Assembly: GCF_009720145.1 (NCBI RefSeq)
Contig: NZ_CP046252.1
Coordinates: 2,108,001 to 2,172,000 of the forward strand
Length of the DNA stretch: 64,000 bases
Source: Sphingobium sp. CAP-1
GTDB lineage: Bacteria; Pseudomonadota; Alphaproteobacteria; Sphingomonadales; Sphingomonadaceae
Direction of reading: 5' to 3'
How positions within the stretch are numbered: the first letter of the stretch is position 1; each line of letters begins with the position of its first letter. The notes under the pieces are model-generated. The model searched no databases, was not told where the DNA came from, and saw nothing but the letters and a program-made list of their open reading frames with translations. Shown here in pieces: positions 44,609-53,747 of the stretch. The position numbers and the translations under genes are program-made.

Positions 44609-45069
44609 GCGCGCCGTCGGTTCTTTTCGTGTGCCTGGGCAATATCTGCCGATCGCCGCTGGCCGAAGCGGCGCTGCGGGCGGAGGCGGAGAAGGCCGGG
44701 CTGGACATATTGGTCGATTCGGCCGGGACCGGCGACTGGCATGTCGATTGCCCGCCCGACGCCCGCGCGCAGCGGCAGGCGCTGTTTCATGGCATCGACA
44801 TTTCCGGCTATCGCGGGCGACAGGTGCGCGCGGAGGATTTCCGGCGCTTCACCCATGTCTATGCGCTGGACGCGGACAATCTGCGCAATTTGCGACGCAT
44901 TCGCCCGGCGGACGGCACGGCGGAGCTGCGCCTGCTGATGGATCTGGTGCCCGGCCGCGAGGGGAGCGGCGTGACCGATCCCTATTTTGGCGACGAGGCG
45001 GGCTTTGCCGTGACCTGGGACGATGTCAGCCGGGCGGCGCGGGCGATTGTGGCGCGGTTGCAGGGCTGA
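44605..45069 (+). CDS. Low-molecular-weight protein-tyrosine phosphatase
   Basis: 154-residue phosphatase. The active-site P-loop VCLGNICRSPLAEA (the CX4-5RS signature) lies near the N-terminus. The general-acid Asp is in VTDPYFGDE, typical of the LMW-PTP family, which acts on phosphotyrosine or, in relatives, arsenate. ATG overlaps the preceding TGA (ATGA), indicating coupled translation with the HerA-like gene. Convergent with the LacI-type regulator. Confidence 0.93.
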   Translation: MSAPSVLFVCLGNICRSPLAEAALRAEAEKAGLDILVDSAGTGDWHVDCPPDARAQRQALFHGIDISGYRGRQVRAEDFRRFTHVYALDADNLRNLRRIRPADGTAELRLLMDLVPGREGSGVTDPYFGDEAGFAVTWDDVSRAARAIVARLQG

Positions 45070-45073
45070 ACCG

Positions 45074-46084
45074 CTAACTGGATTCCCGCACGATCAGTTC
45101 GGGCGCGATCTCGACCGATGCCGTCTCCTCGCCATGCAGGCGGCGAAACAGCAGGTCGACCAGCGCGCGCGCGCCGCCCTCTATATCCTGCCGGACGGTG
45201 GTGAGCGCCGGATGGACCAGACCCGCCATCGGAATATCGTCGAAGCCGACCACCGACAGATCCCGCGGCACGCCGATGCCATTGTCGACCGCGGCCGACA
45301 TGACGCTCATCGCCACCACGTCCGACGCGGCGAAGATGCCGTCGGGACGATTGCCGGCGGCAAACCAGGCGGCAGCGGTCCTGCGGCTGTCCTGCGGTGT
45401 AATCGGCGAAGGCACGAGTTCGACCCTGTCACGCAGATCGTCGGGCAGGCCAGCGACGAAACCGCGATAGCGCGCGGCAAATTCCGGCACGGCGACCGGA
45501 CCGAAGAAAGCAAGTTTCCGCCGGCCGCGCGCGACCAGATGCCGCGCGGCCTGCGCACCGCCCAGTTCATTATGGGAACCGACCGTCACATGGACATTGT
45601 CGGGCGATCCTTCGCCCCAGACCACCAGCGGGGCATAATGGCCGGCGGTGCGGTCCAGCACGGCGCTCTGGTCCGACTGGCCGATGATGATGACGCCGTC
45701 GGCCCGGCCGGCGCGCAGGAAGGCGTCGAGCCAGTCGTCGCCCTGCGGCAGCACCCGCGACAGCAGCAGGTCATAGCCGCGATCGGTCAGCGCGTCGGCC
45801 AGATAGCCGAGCATCGCCATGAAGAAAGGATCGGACAATTGCTGGCCGCGCTCATGCCCCAGCGGCAGCAGCACGGCGATCGCACCGCTGCGGCCCAGCC
45901 GCAGATTCTGCGCCGCGACGTTCAAGCGAAAACCGTGCTGGTCGGCGATTTTCTGGATACGCTCGCGTGTGCCCTTGTTCAGCGCGCCCTTGCCGGTCAG
46001 CGCGCGCGACACGGTGGAAACCGACACGCCCGCGATGCGCGCCAGATCGGCGATGCTTTTCAGCGGATCAGCCTGCTTCTCCAT
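45074..46084 (-). CDS. LacI-family transcriptional regulator
   Basis: 336 residues. The N-terminal LacI HTH (about 10-60: SIADLARIAGVSVSTVSRAL, with the hinge helix NVAAQNLRLGRSG) precedes a periplasmic-binding-protein-like effector domain with GVIIIGQSDQ, DGIFAASDVVAMSVM and LSVVGFDDIPMA. ATG 46084 is used (MEKQADPLKS); the frame runs 15 codons further. No sugar gene is adjacent, so the ligand is unknown. A 9-3-9 palindrome 78 bases upstream could be an operator. Confidence 0.93.
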   Translation of the reverse strand: MEKQADPLKSIADLARIAGVSVSTVSRALTGKGALNKGTRERIQKIADQHGFRLNVAAQNLRLGRSGAIAVLLPLGHERGQQLSDPFFMAMLGYLADALTDRGYDLLLSRVLPQGDDWLDAFLRAGRADGVIIIGQSDQSAVLDRTAGHYAPLVVWGEGSPDNVHVTVGSHNELGGAQAARHLVARGRRKLAFFGPVAVPEFAARYRGFVAGLPDDLRDRVELVPSPITPQDSRRTAAAWFAAGNRPDGIFAASDVVAMSVMSAAVDNGIGVPRDLSVVGFDDIPMAGLVHPALTTVRQDIEGGARALVDLLFRRLHGEETASVEIAPELIVRESS

Positions 46085-46161
46085 GGCGCCACGGTAATGC
46101 AGGACGGGCGAAGAAAGAAGAGAAACCACCTGCCTTATCAGGCTTTTTCATGAATCAGGCC

Positions 46162-46182
46162 GGGTGAACGACGCGTTCACCC
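46162..46182. promoter_or_regulatory. Palindrome upstream of the LacI-type regulator
   Basis: GGGTGAACG-ACG-CGTTCACCC, nine-base perfect arms around three bases, in the 322-base divergent gap between the regulator and hppA. Symmetry and position fit an autoregulatory operator; a hairpin cannot be excluded. The rest of the gap holds one more hairpin (about 46303-46323, CCGGACC/GGTCCGG) and no gene. Confidence 0.45.
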
Positions 46183-46406
46183 CCATCGTTCCGCTTGCGG
46201 CTTGACGCCCGCGATAGGCTCTGTAGCTTGATTCCACCCTATTTCTCAGCCGGCTGGACCGCTCATGCGTGTTGCCCTGATGCTGATTGACGCGGTGCCA
46301 GATGCCGGACCCTGCTGGTCCGGCCGCCCGCCTCTGCGCCCTTCGTTCGCCCGTCCTTCCCTGCGGAGCGGCCGATGACAGTCATAAAGGGGGGAGAGGA
46401 ACATCC

Positions 46407-48530
46407 ATGCAGATTGTCTATATCGCCATAGGGTGCGGCCTGCTGGCCGTACTCTATGGGCTGTTCACCAGTCGTCAGGTGCTGGCCGCCTCACCGGGCA
46501 ATGACACCATGCAGGCGATCGCCGGCGCGATTCAGGAAGGCGCGAAAGCCTATCTGGGCCGCCAATATACCACCATCGCCATCGTCGGCGTGGTCGTCGC
46601 CGTGCTGGTCGCGCTGTTTCTGGGGCTCACCTCCGCGGTCGGCTTCCTGATCGGCGCGATCCTGTCGGGGGCGGCGGGCTTCATCGGCATGAATATTTCG
46701 GTGCGCGCCAATGTGCGCACGGCCGAAGCGTCGCGCGGGACGTTGCAGAGCGGCCTGACCGTCGCCTTCCGGGCCGGCGCGATCACCGGGATGCTGGTGG
46801 CCGGCCTCGCCCTGCTCGCGATCAGCGTCTTTTTCTGGTATCTGACCGGCCCGGCCGGCCATGCGCCCGACGACCGGCTGGTGATCGACTCTCTGGTGGC
46901 CCTGGCCTTCGGCGCATCCCTCATCTCCATCTTCGCGCGGCTGGGCGGCGGCATCTTCACCAAGGCGGCCGATGTCGGCGCGGACCTGGTGGGCAAGGTC
47001 GAAGCCGGCATCCCGGAGGATGACCCCCGCAACCCCGCCGTGATCGCGGACAATGTCGGCGACAATGTCGGCGACTGCGCCGGCATGGCGGCCGACCTGT
47101 TCGAAACCTATGTCGTCACCGTCGGCGCGACCATGGTGCTGACCGCGCTGCTGGTCAGCGGCGTCGACAATGCCTTTCTGATGAACCTGATGGCGTTGCC
47201 GCTGATCGTTGGCGGCGTGTGCATCATCACCTCGATCATCGGCACCTATATGGTGCGGCTGGGCGCCAGCCAATCGATCATGGGCGCGCTCTACAAGGGC
47301 TTCTGGACCACCGCGATCCTGTCCATCCCGGCCATCTATTATGTCACCTGGCGGGTGCTGGGCGACATGAACACGGTGTTCGGCGCCGACCTGGACGGCA
47401 CGGGCGGCTATACCGGCATGGCGCTGTTCTGGTCGATGATGGTGGGCCTCGCCGTCACCGGGCTGCTGGTGGTCATCACCGAATATTATACCGGCACCAA
47501 TTACCGTCCGGTCCGCTCCATCGCCAAGGCATCCGAAACCGGCCATGGCACCAACGTCATTCAGGGGCTGGCGATCAGCCTGGAATCGACCGCGCTGCCG
47601 ACGGTCGTGATCGTCATCGGCATCATCGTCGCGCATCAGTTCGCCGGCCTGATCGGCATCGCCTTCGCCGCGACGGCGATGCTGGCGCTGGCCGGCATGG
47701 TGGTGGCGCTCGACGCCTATGGTCCTGTCACCGACAATGCCGGCGGCATCGCGGAGATGAGCCATCTGGACGACAGCGTCCGGGTCAAGACCGACGCGCT
47801 CGACGCGGTGGGCAACACGACCAAGGCGGTGACGAAGGGCTATGCCATCGGTTCGGCCGGCCTCGCCGCGCTGGTGCTGTTCGGCGCCTATACGGAGGAT
47901 CTGAAATTCTACAATTCGGCGCTGGGCCTGACCGCGCCGGTCGATTTCAGCCTGTCCAACCCCTATGTCATCGTCGGCCTGCTGCTGGGTGCGCTGCTGC
48001 CCTATCTGTTCGGGGCGATGGGCATGACCGCCGTGGGCCGCGCGGCCGGCGACGTGGTCAAGGATGTGCGCGACCAGTTCGCGCGCGACAAGGGCATCAT
48101 GGACGGGACATCGCGTCCCAACTATGCCCGGACGGTCGATCTGGTGACGAAGGCGGCGATCAAGGAGATGATCGTGCCCAGCCTGTTGCCGGTGCTGGCC
48201 CCGATCGCGGTCTATTTCATCATCGCGGCGGTCGCCGGGGTCGCCAACGGCTTCGCGGCGCTGGGCGCGTTGCTGCTGGGCGTGATCGTCTCCGGCCTGT
48301 TCGTCGCCCTGTCGATGACCAGCGGCGGCGGCGCGTGGGACAATGCCAAAAAATATATCGAGGACGGCCATCATGGCGGCAAGGGCAGCGAAGCCCATAA
48401 GGCGGCCGTGACCGGCGACACGGTCGGCGATCCCTATAAGGACACGGCCGGGCCGGCGGTCAATCCGATGATCAAGATCACCAATATCGTCGCGCTGCTG
48501 CTGTTGGCGGCGTTGGCGCATGGCGCCTAG
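46407..48530 (+). CDS. hppA: Membrane H+-translocating pyrophosphatase, K+-independent type
   Basis: 707-residue proton pump driven by pyrophosphate hydrolysis, about 16 transmembrane helices. The substrate motif is DVGADLVGKVEAGIPEDDPR (the DVGADLVGK box), and NVGDNVGDCAGMAADLFE supplies the Mg-binding Asp residues. The C-terminal acidic motif is AVTGDTVGDPYKDTAGPAVN. In VGNTTKAVTKG the Lys after NTT is the residue that marks K+-independent enzymes. ATG 46407 has GGGGAGAGGA upstream; the longer frame from 46287 is not supported. Confidence 0.96.
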   Translation: MQIVYIAIGCGLLAVLYGLFTSRQVLAASPGNDTMQAIAGAIQEGAKAYLGRQYTTIAIVGVVVAVLVALFLGLTSAVGFLIGAILSGAAGFIGMNISVRANVRTAEASRGTLQSGLTVAFRAGAITGMLVAGLALLAISVFFWYLTGPAGHAPDDRLVIDSLVALAFGASLISIFARLGGGIFTKAADVGADLVGKVEAGIPEDDPRNPAVIADNVGDNVGDCAGMAADLFETYVVTVGATMVLTALLVSGVDNAFLMNLMALPLIVGGVCIITSIIGTYMVRLGASQSIMGALYKGFWTTAILSIPAIYYVTWRVLGDMNTVFGADLDGTGGYTGMALFWSMMVGLAVTGLLVVITEYYTGTNYRPVRSIAKASETGHGTNVIQGLAISLESTALPTVVIVIGIIVAHQFAGLIGIAFAATAMLALAGMVVALDAYGPVTDNAGGIAEMSHLDDSVRVKTDALDAVGNTTKAVTKGYAIGSAGLAALVLFGAYTEDLKFYNSALGLTAPVDFSLSNPYVIVGLLLGALLPYLFGAMGMTAVGRAAGDVVKDVRDQFARDKGIMDGTSRPNYARTVDLVTKAAIKEMIVPSLLPVLAPIAVYFIIAAVAGVANGFAALGALLLGVIVSGLFVALSMTSGGGAWDNAKKYIEDGHHGGKGSEAHKAAVTGDTVGDPYKDTAGPAVNPMIKITNIVALLLLAALAHGA

Positions 48531-48537
48531 AGCATCG

Positions 48538-48618
48538 TGCGCAAAAGTGTGAACCGGTTTTGCGCATAAAATAAAACCAGAGTGCGCGTCCTGCGTCTGA
48601 TTTTACGCGCCGCACTCT
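48538..48618. repeat. Repeat element of the AAAAGTGTGAA...TTTT type
   Basis: TGCGCAAAA (48538-48546) and TTTTGCGCA (48558-48566) form a hairpin around GTGTGAACCGG. A second pair, AGAGTGCG (48579-48586) with CGCACTCT (48611-48618), follows. AGAGCATCG...AAAAGTGTGAA-CGGTTTT is, from memory, a dispersed alphaproteobacterial palindromic element. It begins almost at the hppA stop codon. Confidence 0.75.
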
Positions 48619-48635
48619 AAGTCACTGTAAAGGTT

Positions 48636-48668
48636 CGGGGGCGATGCTGTGTATCGGCATCGCCCCCG
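48636..48668 (+). terminator. Hairpin terminator downstream of hppA
   Basis: 12-bp stem (48636-48647 and 48657-48668, CGGGGGCGATGC) with a 9-base loop, followed by TTC. Weak T tract but high stem stability; likely ends the hppA transcript after the repeat element. The remaining ~170 bases up to the next gene show nothing else definite. Confidence 0.65.
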
Positions 48669-48837
48669 TTCGCTCTGCGCAGCGAAACGGCCGCAGTCGC
48701 GGCATGGTGGCGCTGCGGGCCACCGGCCGGGAAATGAACTGGAAAAGCATTGTCACAAAATCGCAATGCAATAGTCACGTAAGAGTCACGCATTGGTCAT
48801 AGAGGCGCCCTCGCCGCCAAACCCGGCGGTGGAGATC

Positions 48838-49524
48838 ATGCCCATGCGTTCGCCCCTTGCCCTGTTGCCCCTGCTTGCCGCATTCGCGCTGCCCACCGCC
48901 GCCCATGCGAGCGAGGATGAGCAGCTCTGGACCACCGCCAATGCGACGGTGAAGCTGAGCGACCACTGGCGCCTGTCGCAGGAAATCGTCGCCCGCTTCA
49001 GCGACGACCGCAACGGCCTTTACGAAATCGAATCCAACACGCTGCTGGGCTACAAGCTGTCCAAGAAGGTCACGGTCTGGGCCGGATACACCCATGACCC
49101 GCAATATGCCGGCGGCGACTTCACCGTGATGGAGCATCGCGGCCGCCAGCAGGTGACGTTCGACAATATCGCGAAGATCGGCCCGGTGTCGGTCAGCGCG
49201 CGGATGCGGATGGAAGAACGCTGGCGCGAAGGCGTCGACGGCACCGCCTGGCGGCTGCGCCCCTATGTAAAGCTGACCATGCCCTTCAGCGAAGGCGGCA
49301 AGACCGCGCTGGTCTTGAGCCATGAGAGCTTCTTCGACCTTAACAAAACCAATTTCCAGCGCGTTCAGGGCGAGGAGCGGATGCGCAACCTGATCGCCAT
49401 CACCACGCCGGTCGCGAAGAATGTGAATGCGGAGATCGGCTATCTCCACCAGCATGGCTTCCGCCCGCATTCGGACGACAGCAACGACAATGTCGCGTCG
49501 GTGTCGCTGAGCTTCAGCTTCTGA
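48838..49524 (+). CDS. DUF2490 outer-membrane-type protein
   Basis: 228 residues. The signal peptide ends around THAS-like PTAAHAS (about 25). The mature protein begins EDEQLWTTANATVKLSDHW and consists of alternating beta strands (YKLSKKVTVWAGYTHD, AKIGPVSVSARMRMEERW), ending VASVSLSFSF with a terminal Phe. This matches DUF2490, a predicted barrel family. ATG 48838 or 48844 are both possible. No function known. Confidence 0.85.
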   Translation: MPMRSPLALLPLLAAFALPTAAHASEDEQLWTTANATVKLSDHWRLSQEIVARFSDDRNGLYEIESNTLLGYKLSKKVTVWAGYTHDPQYAGGDFTVMEHRGRQQVTFDNIAKIGPVSVSARMRMEERWREGVDGTAWRLRPYVKLTMPFSEGGKTALVLSHESFFDLNKTNFQRVQGEERMRNLIAITTPVAKNVNAEIGYLHQHGFRPHSDDSNDNVASVSLSFSF

Positions 49525-49690
49525 ATATCTGTCCTACAGGCGGGAAAAGCGCTATCTCCGGCGGGGGCGGAGCGATGCAGAATTTGTCACATTATTTCCA
49601 ACATTGGTAAGATGATGACAAATTTTGCGGGAAATGTGGGAAGTTAAGGGCCGGCTTGCCGCCCCTGCCGGCCGGGCCTATAGGCGCGCC

Positions 49691-50815
49691 ATGACTGCCG
49701 AACCCTTCCGTTCCCAGCTTGCCGCGCTGGAGCAGCGCGGGCGGCTGCGTCGCCTGTCTCCCCGTGCCGGGCGCGATTTCGCCTCCAACGACTATCTCGG
49801 CCTCGCCGGCGATCCGATGATCGCACAGGCAGTCGCGGACGCGGTCGCGCGCGGCGTGCCGCTGGGGTCGGGCGGATCGCGGCTGCTGCGCGGCAATGCC
49901 CCCGAACATGAAGGGCTGGAAGCCAAGGCGGCCGATTTCTTCCGCACCCAGGCGGCGCTGTTCGTCGCCAACGGCTTCGTCGGCAATCTCGCGCTCTTTT
50001 CCACCCTGCCGCAGCGCGGCGACCTGATCGTCGCGGACGAACTGATCCATGCCAGCGCGCATGACGGCATCCGCATGAGCAAGGCGCCCGCCGTCTTTGC
50101 CCGGCATAATGACGTGCAGAGCTTCGCCGACCGGATCGCCGCCTTCCGCGCCGAAGGGGGCAAGGGCCGGGTCTGGATCGCGGTCGAAACGCTCTATTCG
50201 ATGGATGGCGACCGGGCGCCGCTGGCCGACCTCGCCAAACTCGCCGCCACCCATGACGCGATGCTGCTGCTGGACGAAGCGCATGGCACCGGCGTCTACG
50301 GCCCCGGCGGGCGCGGGCTGTCGGCCGGGCTGGACGGGCTGCACAATGTCATCACGCTCCACACCTGCGGCAAGGCGATGGGGGCGGAAGGCGCGCTGAT
50401 CTGCGGGCCGCGCATCCATGTCGACTATCTGATCAACCGCGCCCGCGCCTTCATTTTCTCGACCGCGCCCTCGCCGCTGATGGCGGTGGCGGTATCCGCC
50501 GCGATCGACCGGATCGAACGCGCCGACGATCTGCGCGAGCGGCTGAAAACGCTGCGCCAGGATGCCGCGGAGGCGATCTGCGCGCCGCTGGGCCTGGCCG
50601 CCCCGCGCAGCCAGATATTGCCGGTGATATTGGGGGAGGACAGCCGCGCCATGGCGGCCGCGGCGGCCTTGCAGGCGGCCGGATTCGACGTGCGCGGCAT
50701 CCGCCCGCCGACCGTGCCGCCCGGCACCAGCCGGCTGCGCATCTCGCTGACGCTGAACGCCGGCCGCGCCGATGTCGCCGCGCTGGGTCAGGAATTGTGC
50801 CGGGTGATCGCATGA
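49691..50815 (+). CDS. bioF: 8-amino-7-oxononanoate synthase
   Basis: 374-residue PLP enzyme of biotin synthesis condensing pimeloyl thioester with alanine. Conserved stretches: FASNDYLGLAGDP, GSGGSRLLRGN, LLLDEAHGTGVYGPGGRG and the PLP Lys in LHTCGKAMGAEGAL. The last differs from the common TLSKAFG, as in other alphaproteobacterial members. ATG 49691 follows GGCGCGCC with no strong ribosome site. Its TGA overlaps the bioD ATG. Confidence 0.94.
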   Translation: MTAEPFRSQLAALEQRGRLRRLSPRAGRDFASNDYLGLAGDPMIAQAVADAVARGVPLGSGGSRLLRGNAPEHEGLEAKAADFFRTQAALFVANGFVGNLALFSTLPQRGDLIVADELIHASAHDGIRMSKAPAVFARHNDVQSFADRIAAFRAEGGKGRVWIAVETLYSMDGDRAPLADLAKLAATHDAMLLLDEAHGTGVYGPGGRGLSAGLDGLHNVITLHTCGKAMGAEGALICGPRIHVDYLINRARAFIFSTAPSPLMAVAVSAAIDRIERADDLRERLKTLRQDAAEAICAPLGLAAPRSQILPVILGEDSRAMAAAAALQAAGFDVRGIRPPTVPPGTSRLRISLTLNAGRADVAALGQELCRVIA

Positions 50816-51426
50816 GCGTGCTGGTCGTCACCGGCACCGACACCGGCATCGGCAAGACCGTGTTCGCCGCCGGCCTGGCCGGCGCGCTGGGCGCGCATTA
50901 CTGGAAGCCGATCCAGGCCGGGGTCGATCCCGAAGGCGACAAGGAAACCGTCGCCGCCCTGTCCGGCCTGCCCGCGTCGCGCATCCTGCCCGAAGCCTAT
51001 CGGCTGACCACGCCCGCCTCCCCCCACCTCGCCGCGCGGATCGACGGGGTGGCAATCGACCTCGATCGCCTGGCCCTGCCGCAGGTCGACGGGCCGCTGG
51101 TAGTGGAGGGCGCGGGCGGCGTGCTGGTGCCGATCAGCGAAACGCTGCTGATGGCGGACCTGTTCGCCCACTGGGGCCAGCCGGTGATCCTGTGCGCGCG
51201 CACCGGCCTCGGCACGATCAACCACAGCCTGCTCAGTATCGAGGCGCTGAAGGCGCGGGGGGTAGCCATAGCCGGCATCGCCTTCATCGGTGACGCCCAT
51301 GACGAGAATGAGCGGATCATCCCGCAAATCGCCGGCGTTCCCTCGCTCGGCCGCCTGCCCTATCTGGACCGGCTCGATCCGCCGGTGCTGGCCGCCGCCT
51401 TTGCGGCGCACATCAGGCTTCCCTAA
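50812..51426 (+). CDS. bioD: Dethiobiotin synthetase
   Basis: 204-residue P-loop ATP-dependent carboxylase-like enzyme closing the ureido ring. The P-loop is VTGTDTGIGKTVFAAGLA (about 6-16 for GTDTGIGKT). The active-site Lys in YWKPIQAG, the EGAGGVLVPI loop and CARTGLGTINHSLLSIEAL are typical. Starts at ATG 50812, overlapping bioF by four bases. Confidence 0.96.
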   Translation: MSVLVVTGTDTGIGKTVFAAGLAGALGAHYWKPIQAGVDPEGDKETVAALSGLPASRILPEAYRLTTPASPHLAARIDGVAIDLDRLALPQVDGPLVVEGAGGVLVPISETLLMADLFAHWGQPVILCARTGLGTINHSLLSIEALKARGVAIAGIAFIGDAHDENERIIPQIAGVPSLGRLPYLDRLDPPVLAAAFAAHIRLP

Positions 51427-51549
51427 TATTTCAACGGTCGACAATTTTCGACCAACGACATGGACTTGTTATTGGACGGGCGTTCAAGTCCGGCTCATGC
51501 TGGGCGTGCCATGTCGCCGCCCGAACCGTTGCAAGCAAGGGACGCTTCG

Positions 51550-53583
51550 ATGAACAAACTCCTCCTGGGCGCGGCCACCGGTGCGCTCGCTCTGGCCGCC
51601 ACGGCTGCTCAAGCCGATCAGGCCAAAACGCCCGCGACCGCCGCCAGGCCAACCTATGGCAGCTTCGGCTTCGACACCGACGGCATGGACATATCAGTCA
51701 AGCCGGGCGACGATTTCTACGATCATGCCAATGGCGTCTGGGCGAAGAACACGCCGATCCCGGCCGACAAGTCCAACTATGGCGCGTTCAACACGCTGGA
51801 CGACCTGTCGCGCACTCGCACGCGCGGCATCCTCGAAGCGGCGCAGAGCGACCCGAACAGCAAGATCGGCAACGCCTATGCCAGCTATATGGACGCCGCC
51901 ACGGTCGAAGCGAAGGGGCTGACCCCGATCCAGCCCTGGCTGGCCGAGATCAGGGGCATCACCGACCTGCCCACCTATGCCAAAGTCGCGGCCAAAGCGG
52001 CGCGCGCCGGCGTGCGCGGCCCGTTCCGCTTCTTTGTCGGACAGGATGATAAAGACCCCGAAACCTACATCCTCTCGATGATGCAGGGCGGCCTCGGCCT
52101 GCCCGATCGCGACTATTATCTCGACCAGAGCGAGAAGATGGCGGCGATCCGCACCGCCTATGTCGCCCATATCGAAAAGATGCTGACCCTGGCCGGCGAA
52201 CCGGATGCCAAGGCGCGGGCCGCTGCGCTGATGGCGTTCGAGACGGAAATCGCCAGGGTCCACTGGACCCAGATCGACAGCCGCGACGCCGACAAGACCT
52301 ATAACAAGATGACGCTGGCGCAGTTGCAGCAGGCTGCGCCCGGCTTCGACTTCGCCGCTTATTATGCCGCCAACGGCCTGACCCCGGCCAGCCTGCTGGT
52401 CGCCCAGCCCAGCGCCGTCACCGGCGAGGCCGCGCTGATCGCCAAAACCCCGGTCGCGGTGCTGAAGGACACGCTGCTGCTGTCCAGCCTGCACGCCTAT
52501 GCCGATTATCTGCCCGATACTATCGCCAGCGCCGACTTCGCTTTCTACGGCACCACCCTGTCGGGCACGCCGGAGCGCGAGGAGCGGTGGAAGCGGGGCG
52601 CGACCTTCCTGAAGGAATCGCTCGGCGAGGAAGTGGGCAAGGCCTATGTCGCGCAATATTTCCCGCCCGAAACCAAGGCGGCGATGGACGGGCTGGTCAA
52701 AAATGTGCTGGCCGCGATGGGCCGCCGCATCGACGGCCTGCCGTGGATGAGCGACACCGCCAAGGCGCGCGCGCACAAGAAGCTGGCCGCCTTCACCCCC
52801 AAGATCGGCTATCCCGACAAATGGCGCGACTATGCCGGGCTGGAGGTGAAGCGCGACGACCTGCTGGGCAATGCGATGCGCTCCAACATGTTCGAGTTCG
52901 ACTATAATATCGGCAAGCTCGGCAAGCCCATCTATCGTTGGGAATGGGGCATGACCCCGATGGAGATCAACGCCTATGCCAATTTCGGCATGGTCGAGAT
53001 CGTCTTTCCCGCCGCCATCCTGCAACCGCCCTTCTTCGATCCCCATGCCGATCCTGCGGTCAATTATGGCGGCATCGGCGCGGTGATCGGCCATGAACTG
53101 AGCCATCATTTCGACGATCAGGGCGCGAAATATGACGAGACGGGCAAGCTCAACCAGTGGTGGACCGATCAGGATGTCGCCAATTTCAAGGCGCTGACCG
53201 ACAAGCTGGTCAAGCAATATGACGGTTATGAACCCTTCCCCGGCGCGCATGTGAAGGGCGCCTTCACGCTGGGCGAGAATATCGGCGATCTGGGCGGCCT
53301 CGCCGTCGCGCTCGACGCCTATCATGCCTCGCTCGGCGGGAAGAAGGCGCCGGTGATCGACGGGCTGACCGGCGACCAGCGCTTTTTCCTGGGCTGGGCG
53401 CAGGTATGGCGCCGCAATTATCGCGAGGCCAATCTGCGCCAGCGACTCGTCACCGATCCGCACGCCCCGTCGCAATATCGCGCCGACATCGTGCGCAATT
53501 TCGACGCCTGGTATGAGGCTTTCAAGCCCGCGCCCGGCGGCAAGATCGTGCTGACGCCCAAGGAACGCGTCAAAATCTGGTAA
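51550..53583 (+). CDS. M13-family zinc metallopeptidase
   Basis: 677-residue neprilysin-like exported peptidase. The signal peptide MNKLLLGAATGALALAATAA ends near QADQA. The mature chain begins DISVKPGDDFYDHANGVWAKN. Zinc site: VIGHELSHHFDDQG (HExxH) and the downstream Glu in GENIGDLGGLAVALDAY. The substrate-binding NAYANFGMVEIVFPAAILQPP is present, as is the C-terminal FNVDxxx-like region (DAWYEAFKP). The frame opens at 51460, but ATG 51550 starts the signal. Splits the biotin genes. Confidence 0.95.
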   Translation: MNKLLLGAATGALALAATAAQADQAKTPATAARPTYGSFGFDTDGMDISVKPGDDFYDHANGVWAKNTPIPADKSNYGAFNTLDDLSRTRTRGILEAAQSDPNSKIGNAYASYMDAATVEAKGLTPIQPWLAEIRGITDLPTYAKVAAKAARAGVRGPFRFFVGQDDKDPETYILSMMQGGLGLPDRDYYLDQSEKMAAIRTAYVAHIEKMLTLAGEPDAKARAAALMAFETEIARVHWTQIDSRDADKTYNKMTLAQLQQAAPGFDFAAYYAANGLTPASLLVAQPSAVTGEAALIAKTPVAVLKDTLLLSSLHAYADYLPDTIASADFAFYGTTLSGTPEREERWKRGATFLKESLGEEVGKAYVAQYFPPETKAAMDGLVKNVLAAMGRRIDGLPWMSDTAKARAHKKLAAFTPKIGYPDKWRDYAGLEVKRDDLLGNAMRSNMFEFDYNIGKLGKPIYRWEWGMTPMEINAYANFGMVEIVFPAAILQPPFFDPHADPAVNYGGIGAVIGHELSHHFDDQGAKYDETGKLNQWWTDQDVANFKALTDKLVKQYDGYEPFPGAHVKGAFTLGENIGDLGGLAVALDAYHASLGGKKAPVIDGLTGDQRFFLGWAQVWRRNYREANLRQRLVTDPHAPSQYRADIVRNFDAWYEAFKPAPGGKIVLTPKERVKIW

Positions 53584-53591
53584 GCGCGATT

Positions 53592-53624
53592 CGCCGCGCG
53601 ACGACAGGAATGCGTCGCGCGGCG
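53592..53624 (+). terminator. Intrinsic terminator after the M13 peptidase gene
   Basis: 12-bp perfect stem (53592-53603 and 53613-53624, CGCCGCGCGACG) with a 9-base loop, followed by AGTTGTTC. Lies nine bases after the peptidase stop codon. Confidence 0.78.
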
Positions 53625-53747
53625 AGTTGTTCAAACCGCGCAAACCGCCTTTCTTATCCCACGACTCGCCGTTAGCTCCTTTCCTGCCCGGAACGATTTC
53701 AACAGCTTGGCCGTCTGTTCTGCATCATGGTCAAGAGGAGAAACAAA

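Noticed and set aside
46097..46160. Small GCCT-TATC-AGGC hairpin followed by TTTTT upstream of hppA, considered as an attenuator
   Set aside because: The stem is only four base pairs and lies well before any plausible hppA promoter.
46491..48521. 676-residue minus-strand frame over hppA
   Set aside because: Composition dominated by Arg, Asp, His, Gln and Gly; typical mirror of a membrane protein gene.
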